Assembly: GCF_003369915.1 (NCBI RefSeq)
Contig: NC_046675.1
Coordinates: 21,142,001-21,206,000, forward strand
Length of the DNA stretch: 64,000 bases
Origin: Drosophila miranda
Lineage: Eukaryota; Arthropoda; Insecta; Diptera; Drosophilidae
Direction: 5' to 3'
The position numbers were made by a program, and so were the translations under genes. Positions 1 through 12,246 of this stretch are shown in pieces. Under the pieces are notes generated by a model. That model did not search any database and was not told where the DNA came from. It was given only the letters and a program-made list of their open reading frames with translations. Position 1 is the stretch's first letter. Each line of letters begins with the position of its first letter.

Positions 1-3000
1 AAAAACTGCTGCGTTGCGACAACAACCGCGAAGACGCGCTCCAGCTTTCATATCTGATTGAAAAGCCAGAGCCAGGCCGAGAGTCGTCGAGCCGCACTCA
101 GGAGAGGCCCAAAGAGTCAGAGCCAAAGGCTGGAGGCAGAGGCAGGGGCAGGGGGAGAACAAGAAAACTGAACCGAAAACGAGTGCAGCGCAAAAATTTG
201 ATGCGATTTGGATCAGAGCGACACAATGAGGAGGCCAATGAGGCAGGGACCACCAAGAGGCAGGAGACAGGGCCACGTACCTTTTTCACTGTTGTTGTTC
301 ACTCGGGTTTTGTCAACGAACGGATTTCAATGATTATTCATTGGGCATGGCAATCACACACAGACACACACATACACACACTTGTCTGGGCCAAAACAAT
401 TTCAGCAATTAGAATATCAAGCTATGCAGATCTCTTTCGAGATGCCAGCAATTGACATTGGCTCAGGAGATCAGCGCAAAATGCTCGCACACCCTGCACA
501 CGAACCCAGGGCCAAGATCTGTGTGGCGCTTTAATGACATTTCTGGGGAACAACAACCACAACCACGGGACAGGGCTCCCCAGCCTGAGACTGTGCCCAA
601 TGCCAGTGCCGGTGCCGGTGGTTCTACCTCTGTGTGTGTGTGTGGCAGGAGCAGGCCGAAACGAAAGACTTAGGACACAAACTTGCAAATTAAAGAACAT
701 TAATTTTCGCCCAACTTGGAAAGACCTAAGCCCAAAACCCAAACCCAAACCAGAGAGCAGAATATACACAGTCTGAACTCCCGGCTGCGGCTCCTCCTGC
801 TGATTGATTACACCAGCCGGCAGAGTACACAACGGAGTCTGCCTCTTTGGCCTGGGAAAAAATCATAATAATAATGATACATAATAAAAATGGAAAACTT
901 CTAGACGCCATATAAATCAGAGCAAATATGAATTGCTGTTTGTGTCCGACTCTACTGACTGTTTATTTGTTTGTTAGCTCGCGTTTTTGTTCTCCTTTCC
1001 TTTCCTTTCCTTTCCTGCTGCTATTGCCGGTGTTGAACTTGGGGTCTTTTGTCAATTGCCATGGCACAGTGGATGGGTACAAAGGGTATCTTGCCAAAAG
1101 AAATAATACATATATTTAACCAATTATATTAAGAAGGAAACGATACTAAAGTTAATGGCCATAGGGCTATGGAAAATTCCATAGGTTCTCCAGAAAGTTC
1201 CATAGAGTCTTCCCATAGAGTCTTGTGCATTCTGCACAAGTTGTAGATTTTACAGATATTTATTTAGCACCTCTGAATTTATAAGAATCCACTAATTATC
1301 TACAGATAGGTATTGCCAAGTTTCAGAAATCATTTTAGTTATTTTTTAACAACCCTAACCTCCAGATTTATTTCAGACTAATAGCTTTGGACACGAACAA
1401 ATTATGCTTAACTTTATTGATCGGCTTTCTCCCTTATGCGACCCACTGTATTCAATTGAACAGACTACATTCGGCATTGTTCCGCAGCTCTACTCTTGTA
1501 AGTCTGTCTGGGCTCCTTGCCGAGCTTTTGTGATCGCTGCAGTTGCAGTTGCAACTCTCCTCATATTGCACACGAAGCAGCACACACAGAGAGACACAGA
1601 CCACAGGCCAGACAGAGCCAGTTGTCGCCGTTTTGGCCCATTGTCTGTGTGGGAAAAAGCGCGAGACCGGCTTAAATGCATACAATGTTTGTATGGCTAA
1701 CCGATAGTTTTCAATGCCAAATGGTTTATGCATTCGAATGCTCATGGCAATCATAAACGGAAAATGCTCATTCGCTGGACAATGCTTAAACGCCGCATAA
1801 ATTCGCTTTAAGCAACGTCTTTTTGGTATCGATAAGCATATGCGGATAGTTTAACCCACATCTGGGGAATCGACTCAACGACATCTCAACGACGACTACT
1901 TCGCTCCTTGGGGCTCCCTGGGCTCTGGCTATGGCTCTGCTTCTCTGGTGCCAATCATTATATTTTAACAGCTTGTTTGCTCGCTTGTTTTACAAATTGA
2001 AATCGCCAAGGAAAATGTTACAATAAATTTAAATAAACACAGGCATTTTGCCGACAACCAGCGATCGAAAAGGGGAATACTTGGTGCCGTTTGTAGCGCT
2101 TTTCTTGTTTTCCTTTTTTTTGTTGTTGTTGTTTTTGTTGCTTTGCATCCTGAACCTAATCGCTGCGTTTAATTTACTTAAATTATACTAATGATCTTGA
2201 GCTGCCCCGGGTCCCAGAGCAGAGAGCCTCAGCATCTTGTGCCAGCCAGGCCAAGTCATTTGTTTTGGCTCGTTTATGGGGGAAGGCGGCTCAATTGATT
2301 TGGCCAAAGCAGCCGCCAAAGAGAGCCGCCAAAACCAAGACCAAGACGACTGCAGCCAGAGACGAGGTCCAAGTGGTCGGTTCGGATCGGATCCGATCCG
2401 GGGTCTAGTGCGAATCCGAGTGTTGCGAGTGTCGCTAGATATGGCCTGACATTTAGATGAAGTGTCTGTGAATCTGAGCCGGGTCTGCGCAGCTCCGTCG
2501 ATTTCCAGCTGCGTTTTGCCTGCCTGCCTGTTAGCTCTCTGGGCTCTGCTCTTTGGGCCATCTAAATGTCGTCGTGTAATTCCATTCATAAACAAAACTT
2601 TAATTTTATTGCACATTCGAGTTGACACAGTCAAGAGTTTTCTGTGGAACTGTGAAGGCGTTGGCTGGGCTCGGTATGCAGTTGCAGATGCAGATTCTGC
2701 ATCACAAACGATTATCATAGACCTCGAAATGGCTCAATTAGTTCTCATGGAGTTCTCCTCTGCTCCTCCTGGCAGGCGGCTTCTCTCTGCGAAAGTTTTT
2801 ATTGATTGGAACGGCATACCTGTTGAGTTGTTGCCTGAATATTTTCCAGTTGTAAGAGAGAAACTTTTTGTACAATAGTAGCTTGCCCCCACTCACTTTC
2901 AGCATTCATTTTGGCCAATAAACTCCCCAATTGCAGCTTTGGCCAAGTATGCCACACCGGGGCATGCCATTGACACCCATGCGATTGTTGTTAATTAATT

Positions 3001-6000
3001 AAAAATAAAAATAAATAAATACTCATAGACGATTCCGTTGACAAGATAAAATGGCCAAAGCCACACAGGCTCACACACACAGACGAACAAATAAAACAAA
3101 AACCAAAGATACAGATACACAACCAACACATGCAAACACGACTCCAGCCCCAAGTGTAATAAATTGTGACAAAAAAAATAAAGTAACAGCCACAAAATCT
3201 ATATACTGGCTGAGGCGTCAAGGTGCGACATTGACCCTGCTGCAAGTAGCTGCTGCCTCGTGTCTGTGTGTGGCACACAAATCTAAAGCAAACTGGGAGT
3301 AGCACAGTATATAGTACGTTATCGTTGCAAGCACAATAAAACATTGCATTTAAGAGTGCACAAATGTTTGGTGGAGTTGGTGTTTTCGGTTTTCCATACC
3401 ACCGCTTATAATTACACTGTACTACAAAGACAAGCAACGGAAGGTTCAGATTCAACGTAAAACCAAATATAAGCTAAAAACCAAAACAGGAACCATGACA
3501 GTATAATCCTACAGAATTTGTACGATATGAAAGACCGGTCATAAGCTAAGAACAATTTACTGATGTTTTAAGAGCTTTTCCAAAGCGGTTTTAAAAGAAA
3601 AAAATATTATCTGATATTGTATAATATTAACTTATTGTTAAAAGCGTTATTTTATTAAAGAAATTGTTATATGTCTGACAAGTAATTGCTAACCGGCCCT
3701 GTACTATAGGTGTCTACTTTTATTTACATTATTCTTTAAACTTTTTTTTTTTTATACCATAAGAGAACATTTTTTTATCGATCGATCGGTCTTATATGAT
3801 ACAGGATTAATATTATCGGATCATATATATTCTAAGTTATATTCTAAAGAGACTTTCAGTATCGAATTTTAGTTATTTTAATAATATTCGAAGTTTTCTC
3901 TTCCATATACGATGGCTTTATATAAAACTGCTTGGCTTAAATGGTCTTCTATTCATTATACCGAAGATGAATGTCCAGTATCGAACCTCTTTCTAAAAAT
4001 CATGATTCCTTAGATTCCCTTACAGATCCATATACTAAACATACTGTATATCAGATGTAAAATGTTCAAATTATTACCCAGATAGCTTTAAAATTTCATA
4101 AAAATAAACTGAAAGATGGACACGGCTATAACTACATATTTCGAAATCTATAGATGCTGATCTTAAATATATGACTATAGACCTTAGAGGGCTGTAAATG
4201 TATAAAAATACCATCACTTGCAGCTAAACTTAAAATGTAAAAAAAAAAACGTACAATTTTACTGAACCCAAATTGAAATCGCCCGGAATTTTGTTGATCA
4301 GTGCTCGTATCAGGCGGCAGTCAGGGCCCGACTTAACCTTGCCAAAGCAGTTATTCTTGCTCCGTTGTTCTGCTGCTGCTGCTGCTGTTGTTGCAGCTGC
4401 AGGCAATGCCACTTTGCAACAGCAGTAACAGCCGCAACAACAACAGCAACAATATGGAACACAGCTGTGCAACAGAAAAAAATATATTAAAAAAATAAAA
4501 TGATAGCCAAGTTCTGGGTACTTGGGGGTAAAAAAAATGTAGAAACAATTATTGCCATTAGCAAATTGGAAATATTTTGCTGTGCTGTTGGGCTACGATT
4601 TGTACAATTTTCTCACGGCACTGGGTCGCTGTGCTGTCGAGGAAAAGAAAAGCCTTTCACAAAAAGGCTCTTCTCATCCGAGACTTTCCAACAATTGGTT
4701 TGTCAATAAGCCACAATTGAAATCAGTGATCATCTTCATAATTAGCCAGCAGCAGCCAGCAGAAGAGAGCCAGACAGCAAATGGTGTTAAGGAAAGAGAG
4801 GCATATAGATATAAAGATAGAGATGGAGAGAGAGAGAGAGAGACGCAGAGAAAGAGAGACTAGGGTAAAAAAATGTAATTTGTTTTCACACAACATAATC
4901 AACATGATAACCCCGACCAAAAACGTCTTTAGATTGAGTCTAATGATGATAAACGCTTTTACTGTGAGGTAACTACAGACTCCTGACACCGACGCAGAGA
5001 CCCCAGAAACCCAGACAGATACAGATGGGTGTAGAGGGAGTCAGTCCAACTGTCTGACTGGCTGCCCGCCTGCCTGCCTGCTTGCCTTTCAGCCTTGCCT
5101 CTGCCTTGTGCCTGGTTGCTGCTTGGGCCAATAATAAGTCAACATTCCAAGGCGTGTTAAGAGATGCTCGATTAAATGCCTCAATTGTGGCTCATATTGA
5201 ACACCAGCGGGCAACGGGCAACGGGCAGCGGGCACCCCGGTTGAACGTAGCCACATTCGACGATCCGCGGCCGAACATCGACACCACACACCACCTGTCC
5301 GCAAAAGGGTAGAAGAAGCAGCAGGCAGGCAGGCAGCCAAATAGCACGCCCCCACCAACGGTCAACTTTCAGTCGTTTTTCCCCTCTGTAGTTGCTGTTT
5401 GCTGTTTGCTGTTCCTTTTTCCATTGCCTGATGCCTTGCCTGACTTTTAGCACTGTCGACGATCCAACAACAACGACGGCGACGACGACGACGACGACTG
5501 GGCGAAATCGTTTAGTGTCGTACCTAACTAAGAAAACGTATTTTCAATATCGAAATTATTATTATTAGCTGACAGCAAATCGCAGTTTTCAACTGACTTT
5601 TTGCAGTTGTTGTGGTTGCTGTTGGCCGGCTCATGTTGTAATAAATGGACAGGACCACAGTATTGGCCATGTACACTTTGTATGATATGCGAGGACTAAC
5701 CTAAACAAAACCAAAAAAAAATATTCACCTTTTCTGTGCGCTACATAAAGTGTGGGCATATCGAGAAAGAAAAGGAAAAGTATGGGTTCTTTAAAACTGT
5801 GCGATATAATCGATTTACTTGGAATGAAATGATTAAATAGTTTTTGGGAATCAAAAATTAACATTTATTAGTAGTTTGCTAATCGAGAAAAGATTTGTTG
5901 TTTTTTATAAAGGAATTCTTTGGAATAAAGATAACATTTTAAAAGAATTTCTAGCAAATGAAATACAGAGAAAGTATTCTATATTCTTATGATTCTTGAT

Positions 6001-7479
6001 AATTCAATTAAATTTCGGGATATATATTTCCATACTAAATCCTAAACTAATTACCAAATATCGAAATAATTATAATAAAATAAATAAATAAAATAGGGGA
6101 AGAAAATCAAAGAATCCAGAGACAAAAACTCAACTAAAAGTAGTATAAAAATGCGCTATTTGATCAAGTGTTTACAATTTTCGCAAGAGAAGATAACGTT
6201 CAAATAAAAACAATTTAAGAAATGTTTCAAAGGAAAGTACTCAGTATGTTTACCTTAAAGGGTATTCACTTAATCACCCAAGTCCAAGACCGTTCGGGGT
6301 AATCCACACTGCAGTACTCACTGCCATCAATTTTTGTTTTGCTCGTCTCTCCACAGAGTATATCTGAGACTTTGGGGCCGGCTTCTAAAGGTGAGAAACT
6401 GGCCATATTGCCTGGCGGGCGTAAGGCTGCACCCTCCCCAACTGACACACACCCAGGCAGGCAGGCAGGCAAAAAAACACACAGCCAGCCAGCCAGGCAG
6501 ACCACAGAGCCGGCACAATTATATGCCATTTTATGAAAATATTTTCAATAAAAATAATCATTTCCAAATGAAATTTATGCACAACTAAGCAGGTGTTTAG
6601 TGACGGAGTCAAACAGCTGGGCAAATGCTTTTCAGGTAAAGGTGAAATGCATGGGGCCGCCATCGACATGGACTCCCCCTGGAGCAGCAGCCCAGCTCTT
6701 TGGCACAGAGAGAGGGGGAGACCCAAGCCAAGTGAAAATTCGTTACAGTTGTCGATTCATCAAACAAGATAATTTGCTGTAGACAAAGCCAAGACAATGG
6801 GGGCCGCATAACAAGGTGAGCTGTGATAAGCAACACGTTGGTCCTATCAGAGTACGGATCTTCCAATTAACTGACCAATAAAGACCGGCTTGGGATCTTT
6901 TAATTTGTTCAATAGTGCAGACTCACGCCCCCCGCCACCGCCCCCGACCGACCGAGTTGTGGTAACAAGTACTCCTATTGGCATTGCCTAGCTGCATGCA
7001 ACACACACAATAGACACCTTTTTGTAAGCAACAACGGGGGGCTAATCAACTTCAAACGGCGTACAATTGTTACCGAATATCAGTTTTTGACAGGCGGTTT
7101 GTTTTTTTTCTGGGATGGGAATGGCAAAAACACTGGACGGGAAATGGAAGTGAAGATTACCGAGAACCCAAGTTTGATTGAATGCAAAATGATTGAATCT
7201 TATTGAACGAATGTTTCTGGTTCACCAGGCATCGGGGCACTTAACATCCATCAAAACACTAAACGAGGATTATTTAGAACGGCAGAAACAGCAAGAGAAA
7301 CAGCAGCAACAGCAACAAGTTGCATGCAACAACTGCCGGTTGACATATGAGCAACAGCAGCAGCAGCCGCAGCAGCAGGCTGAAGAAGCACCTAAAAGAA
7401 GAAAGGAACTTTTGCCGCCACACCAAGTACCTCCAAGCCCAAGGAGCGGCTACTACACAGAACTTTCGGACCTAACAAG

Positions 7480-7522
<43 letters not shown>

Positions 7523-7813
7523 AGAGAGAGAGGGAGAGAGCCGGCCCAGAATTATGTAACAACTGCAGCAAATGCAGTTGCAGTTGCAGTTGCACCGGCA
7601 CTGGTACTGGCACTGGCCGCAAATTTGCAAGTCAAGTCACTGGAGATGTCACTCCGCGGATAGACACTCCGGACAGCTTGAGCAAAGCGCTGCCGCCGCA
7701 TCGTTGTGCGGCCCGTTCCACAATGGCAACCGTTGCCGTTGGACTTAATCTTAGCATGATTGTGCAATATTTGTAGAGTGCGGTACTGTGTCCGTTGTCC
7801 TGGCAAGGTTGTT
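1..7813. other. Long gene-poor stretch, no supported gene
   Basis: I find no exon I can defend here. Open frames are short, mostly lack an ATG near their start, and overlap simple sequence: CA tracts near 360, a TTTCC run near 990-1015, a GA run near 4830-4860, and tetranucleotide tracts near 5070, 5320 and 6460. Positions 3480-4230 and 5880-6240 are AT-rich. A DRE-like TATCGATA lies at 1827-1834 and a single Su(H)-like TGTGGGAA at 1648-1655. The stretch could be intergenic, or intron and 5'UTR of a gene reaching in from the left. Confidence 0.5.
7481..7522. repeat. AGCC tetranucleotide microsatellite
   Basis: About ten tandem AGCC units, followed directly by an AG-rich run. It lies inside an open frame (7211-7663) that would encode a glutamine-rich, then Ser-Gln-Pro-Ala-repeat peptide. 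The repeat itself keeps that frame open, so the frame is weak evidence of coding. Confidence 0.85.
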
Positions 7814-8605
7814 ATGGACGCACCGCTGTTTGTTTGTGCCTGTAAACATGTGTGCAGACAGTCGAGAAAACCCGCTAACCCATCCACCGACCGCTTATCC
7901 ATCGCACCCTTGAGTCTTGAGGAGCCTGCCTGGAGGATGATCTCACGCCGCGACAAATTGCTGCAGCAGCCCTGGGAGCAGCTACGCTATGCCCAGCACC
8001 GCGAGAAGGTGATGTCTGCCCGCCCGGCCATCGATACGCATACGCCGCGCATCCACGAGCACGTCCAACGCAAGTGGAAGAAACAGCAGAACGAGCGGGA
8101 GCGTCAGCAGCAGATCGAGCGTGAAAATCTACGGCTGCTGCAGAAGCTGGGGGACATCATGAGAACGAAACGAATCAACAATCTCTGGCTGGAGCCGCGA
8201 CCCAAGTGAGTACCATTTTAGATAGATATTTCCAGTAGCAGTATTAATGTGCTTCCTTGCAGTTTCCTGAACCGCGAGAAGCAATTTTACACACGACCCT
8301 ACTCCAGTCTGCCAGAGATTGTCACCATTTATGGCAATCAGCCGCCGGGTCCGCTGATCTACGGCACGCTGCCCAAGCCCACAGTGGTGGGCCGCTGTCC
8401 CACCTGCAGCGGCAATCCGGAACGTACCGAGGTGGCCATACCCGAGCAGCGTACGCCCTGGGCACCGCCTCGGAAGTCCTGGAACCGCAAGACCCAGCAG
8501 CCGCTGCAGCAGCAGCGTTGCTACCACTGTGGATCTTTCAAGAGCACCGAGCGGAAGTTTTTCGAGGAGTACTCGAACTCGTACTCCTACTCCTTTGACG
8601 GGTGA
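7814..8605 (+). CDS. CFAP97-domain protein with C-terminal CxxC pairs
   Basis: Two exons, 7814-8205 and 8263-8605, joined by a 57 nt GT-AG intron; the reading frame runs through as ...EPRP-N-FLNRE. The first part matches the CFAP97/hemingway family: the ARPAIDT..P segment, then a basic glutamine- and glutamate-rich helix (KWKKQQNERERQQQIEREN) and LLQKLGDIM. That family is linked to cilia and sperm flagella, so a testis or axoneme role is likely by family only. The C-terminal half is proline-rich and carries two cysteine pairs, CPTC and CYHC, that could bind zinc. The start is uncertain: ATG 7814 gives 244 residues, while ATG 7937 gives 203 and sits closer to the conserved part. A poly(A) signal AATAAA lies at 8624-8629. 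Confidence 0.8.
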
Positions 8606-8623
8606 TGCAGCAACGAAACAATT

Positions 8624-8647
8624 AATAAAATGAAATGCACGTTTATT
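8624..8647. terminator. Back-to-back poly(A) signals of convergent genes
   Basis: AATAAA at 8624-8629 on the + strand serves the CFAP97-domain gene. TTTATT at 8642-8647 reads as AATAAA on the - strand and serves TRMT61A. The two stop codons are only 44 nt apart (8605 and 8650), so the mature 3' ends almost certainly overlap. Confidence 0.7.
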
Positions 8648-8649
8648 AA

Positions 8650-10085
8650 TCAAGCCTTTGGTATATTGGGCGGCAGGGTGGCGAAGGTGAGGAAGCCTGT
8701 GTGCCCGGGCAGCGTTTGGGGATTGCTTGACGTTAAGTACTTCTTTAGCTCCTTGGGCGTTTTACTCTCCTCAGCGCTGGGTGTGGTCTGGGCTGTCGTC
8801 TCATTAGTTTTGGGCAATTTGAGAAACTCCAAATCGATGACGGGCAGGGAACGGGTCTTGATGACGCTCTCCTGCTGCAATACCTCCAAGGAGCAGATCT
8901 CGTTGAAGCCCAGTTTGGTCAGTTCTTGGATGCAGCGCTGTGACTGCTCAATGCAGGGGGAGAATGAGCAGAAGCGGCCGCCTAAGAGTGAGGAGAAGGG
9001 AAAATCAAAGGTTTATACGATGACTTAAACTGAGATTTGTATTGTATTGCAAAATTGTTTGTATTTGTTAAATATTTTAGTTTTTTAAGATCGTATATTT
9101 TTTCCTTCATTTTTTGCTTTTCTTTGGGTAGCTTTTTCTGCATTCGCCTGACGAACAATCGAAGTTCCAATTCCCCTAATGACAAACGTTGCCCAGCCAG
9201 CAGCCTGCCGTGGCCACATCAAGTGTCAAAAGCGGCCTCATTCAATGTCAGGCACAATGAAATGGCAGCCTGACTGACTGACTGACCGCTTCACTGGGAG
9301 TCTTGATTGCCGACCAGGCCAGGCCGGGCCTCGGCGGCCGCTAAAGGGCGCTGACAACTTGTTGTCAACGCGAGCGAGCGTTCTCTTCACTTACCAGACA
9401 ACTTCAACGCCTTGAATGCATGCGGCACAGCCAAATCCGGTGCGGGCAGATCCAAGAATACCGCATCGGCGGCCCCGTCCAGTTCGCTGCTGAAACCCAA
9501 ATTGCACACATCCCTGTGATAGACGGTTACGAATGCGGCGAGGCCGTGTCGCTTAAACTCATCGCGTGCCTGGTCGGCGCGACCCTCATGGAAATCGAAC
9601 GTATGCAAATGGCCGGTGGGCTTGAGGGCGCGCAGGAAGTAGTGGGACAGAGAGCCGGAACCTGTTCCAGATTCGATGACAACGGCACCGGGTCGCACCT
9701 CCAGCTGGTGCAGAATCATACTTATATCCGGCGTGTAGATGATCTGAGTGCGATGCGGCAAAGTTTGTGTCCATAGCTCAGGTGTGGGCTGGAGCACATT
9801 GGCCCAGCCCTTGGAGAGCTCCACGCGGCTGCCGTACTCGACGCCAATGATGCCTGAAATCAAGAGTTCATCAGCAACAAGTTAACCGAAGCACTGCAAA
9901 CCAAATGTCAACTGACTTTCCACCTTGAGAGAGCCATAGTTCGTCTGGAAGATTTGTTGTATGGTTTCACCCTTTTTGTTCACTATTGTGGGCACCGCCT
10001 CAATGGCATGCATCGAATTGACACTTAAGTATAGGATCACAATGTCCCCCTGCTCGATGTGGGTCTTGGGTTTAAGGAAACTCAT
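8650..10085 (-). CDS. TRMT61A: tRNA (adenine-58-N1) methyltransferase catalytic subunit
   Basis: Three exons on the minus strand, 10085-9917, 9853-9395 and 8981-8650, giving 319 residues. The protein is the SAM-dependent catalytic subunit that, with TRM6, makes m1A58 in the T-loop of tRNAs. Family marks are visible in order: PTPELWTQTLPHRTQI, the SAM-binding loop VIESGTGSGSLSHYF, the acidic ribose-binding strand GHLHTFDFHE, a second motif DAVFLDLPAPD, then GGRFCSFSPCIEQ and the C-terminal GHTGFLTFA. Each junction restores the frame; the first uses a GTCAGT donor and the second GTAAGT. An in-frame GTG lies upstream, but the ATG at 10085 begins the conserved MSFLKPKTHIEQGD segment. The gene is convergent with its left neighbour. 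Confidence 0.93.
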
Positions 10086-10159
10086 CTTATCGTTAAAATC
10101 CGTACAATTCACGTTTTTATTTACAAAATGTGCGCGTGTTTAACTTAGTGGTGGTCGAT

Positions 10160-10220
10160 GTCCAGTCATCGATATATCTCGAAGTATCACTGCGGATAGT
10201 GCTGTAAGGTATATTTATTT
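10160..10220. promoter_or_regulatory. Housekeeping-type promoter motifs upstream of TRMT61A
   Basis: An ATCGATA core (DRE-like) near 10168 and a GGTATATTT element near 10207 lie 85-130 bp upstream of the TRMT61A start. These motif types are common in TATA-less Drosophila housekeeping promoters. The exact start site cannot be read. Confidence 0.4.
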
Positions 10221-11057
10221 GGGACTCCTAAATTTTTAAAAAATATCATCTCTATATTTGGCGCCACTCGTATCCGAACTTGAGTCTGGTAAGGACCTCC
10301 TCTAACCGGTTGACAACAGTGAGTTTCATTCCATTACATTAACTTGTAAACCATGTTTTAGTCAAAATACAACACATGCAAGTACTTAAAACTAGTTAAT
10401 CTTGAACAAAATTTATTCTTCAATAATATAAAATTATGTGGGCAGGGCTGGGGGTTCTGCCTAGCTAGCAATATCAAATCGAATATCAAACTCGAGGAAT
10501 ATGACTGCCTATCATAGACAGAGAAAAATTAACCCATTGTTGGCCCATTGTCGGGTATATAATACTCTCTACGAAAATTATGAATCTTGAAGAATTTTAG
10601 CGCAGTTCAGGTGACTGATATCGAAGGGTTTTTACAAGTAATGTAGAAGGTTATGATGAGTCTACAAGAATAGTTTGCAAACAGTACCTTTTTCCGCAGT
10701 TTAACTAAAATTGTTCACCTAATTAAATAAAGGGGCTTAGGTGGGTTAATATTTCTGACGGTCGGACGGTATTTTTTTTCGACAACTACGCGGTCACACC
10801 TCTATTTCCCTCTCTTTTGGTTTTTTTACAAAGTACGTATGCTCGATTTCCGTATAATCCGCCGACATCCTGCGATTGAACATCGAAAAATGGCCAATTG
10901 TGATATGAGATGATGGACAAACATGCCAACTATGGTTTCACAGTTTACTTATGAGCAATTGCATTGTTTTTCCCCTCCATTTTATGACATTTTCTTGGCC
11001 CGTTTTTCGCTGTGAATTTGTTTGCGATAATGACTTTGTTTGGGTGGCAGCCGCAAA
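10221..11057. other. Intergenic and RpL34 5' region
   Basis: No coding exon is visible. Near 10790-10815 the sequence carries GGTCACACC, which resembles Drosophila core-promoter Motif 1, followed by a pyrimidine tract (CTCTATTTCCCTCTCTTTT) typical of ribosomal-protein start sites. A good splice acceptor (TTTGGGTGGCAG) ends at 11050, just before the RpL34 ATG. A 5'UTR intron in RpL34 is therefore plausible, but the donor cannot be chosen from sequence alone. Confidence 0.4.
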
Positions 11058-11601
11058 ATGGTGCAGCGATTGACTTTGAGGAGGCGTCTGTCCTACAACA
11101 CCCGCTCCAACAAGAGGCGCATGTAAGTACATAGATAATAAGGTACAATAATTCTTGCCAAATTCTGATAATTCATTTGTTTACAGTGTGCGCACTCCCG
11201 GCGGCCGTCTGGTGTACCAGTATGTGAAGAAGAACAAGACCGTCCCACGCTGCGGCCAGTGCAAGGAGAAGCTTAAGGGCATCACCCCATCCCGCCCAAG
11301 CGAGCGCCCACGCATGTCCAAGCGCCTCAAGACCGTGGCCCGCACCTACGGCGGTGTCCTGTGCCATGGCTGCCTGCGCGAGCGCATTGTCCGCGCTTTC
11401 CTCATTGAGGAGCAGAAGATTGTCAAGGCCCTGAAGAGTCAGCGCGAGGCACTCGTGAAGCCAGTCAAGAAGGTAGAGGTCAAGAAGCCCACAAAGTCTG
11501 GCGCTACCAAGAAGCCCGCTGGCAAGACCGCCGGAAAATCTGGCGTGAAGGCCGCTGGCAAGAAACCCGCACCCAAAGGCGTCGTCAAGTCCAAGAAGTA
11601 A
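11058..11601 (+). CDS. RpL34: Ribosomal protein eL34
   Basis: Two exons, 11058-11122 and 11187-11601, separated by a 64 nt intron; the product is 159 residues. It begins MVQRLTLRRRLSYNTRSNK and contains the two zinc-binding cysteine pairs of eL34 (CGQC and CHGC), with an arginine- and lysine-rich body. The tail is a lysine-, proline- and alanine-rich extension of about 45 residues, as in insect eL34. It is a structural protein of the large cytosolic ribosomal subunit. D. melanogaster has two copies (RpL34a and RpL34b); this position suggests the a copy, but I cannot prove it. Codons are strongly GC-ending, as expected for a highly expressed gene. AATAAA lies at 11659-11664. Confidence 0.95.
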
Positions 11602-11854
11602 ATTAATACTTGAGGGATCTTGGTGGAAACATTAGTTTTGGACGTGGAAGCAATTTGTAATAAAGAAAATACAAACTGGAATTTTTTATTTGAATTTGAA
11701 TTGCCTATTTTTATACACGACTTCTGTTTACTGCAGAGTGGGTGAACAGCTGATCGGGAGGTAAACAAGTTCCCGGTGCTGCCACTTCTTGATTATTTGC
11801 CATTCGCATTTTACGCTATCATTCGAGATTAACTTTTCAATTAATAATTTTATA

Positions 11855-12246
11855 ATGCCACCAGTTGCTGCTAAGCCATGTGAATCGTAAGCTATTATAT
11901 GTTTAAACATGAAGCATTCATTGTAGTTAATGTCTTATAAAACAGAACCCTAAGATTGCCGTTTGAGACGCCACGCTTAGCCGAAATCGCCTATCGTGTC
12001 TTGAGTGTTGACAAGGAGCCTCGCCGAAATTTTGTCCAGAAAACGCTGAGCTTGGAAAGGGACGTTGTGGTTGTGCATTTCTGTGCTGACCAAGTGAAGA
12101 ATCTGCGCACGGCCATTAGTTCGTTCTTCGAGGCGCTGCTGCTCTGCCAGGACACCATCAAGCAGTTTGAGGACCCAACATCAGCGGAACCAGAGGCGCC
12201 ACAGCAAGACAATGCCGGAGCACAGTCCAGCTCCGACTCCGCATAG
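11855..12246 (+). CDS. Pcc1/Lage3-like KEOPS subunit (first cistron)
   Basis: Exon 1 is 11855-11886 (MPPVAAKPCES), followed by a 59 nt intron and exon 2 at 11946-12246; the product is about 110 residues. An alternative acceptor nine bases later, at 11955, would drop three residues. The core LPFETPRLAEIAYRVLSVDKEP and the FCADQVKNLRTAISSFFE block match the Pcc1/CTAG/Lage3 family, the small dimerising subunit of the KEOPS complex that makes t6A in tRNA. The next ORF (PIG-P) starts inside this one at 12212 in another frame, so both are probably read from one transcript. The last 20 residues are acidic and low-complexity. Confidence 0.82.

Noticed and set aside
2991-3455. 154-codon minus-strand frame
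   Set aside because: Begins without ATG; Cys/Phe-rich composition follows from CA and AAAT repeats.
7211-7663. Gln-rich frame with Ser-Gln-Pro-Ala repeats
   Set aside because: Openness explained by CAG/CAA and AGCC repeats; no domain seen. It could still be a leader of the next gene, but nothing supports that.
10640-10690. Possible C/D snoRNA (TGATGA box)
   Set aside because: A C-box-like sequence is present, but I find no D box or terminal stem at the right distance.
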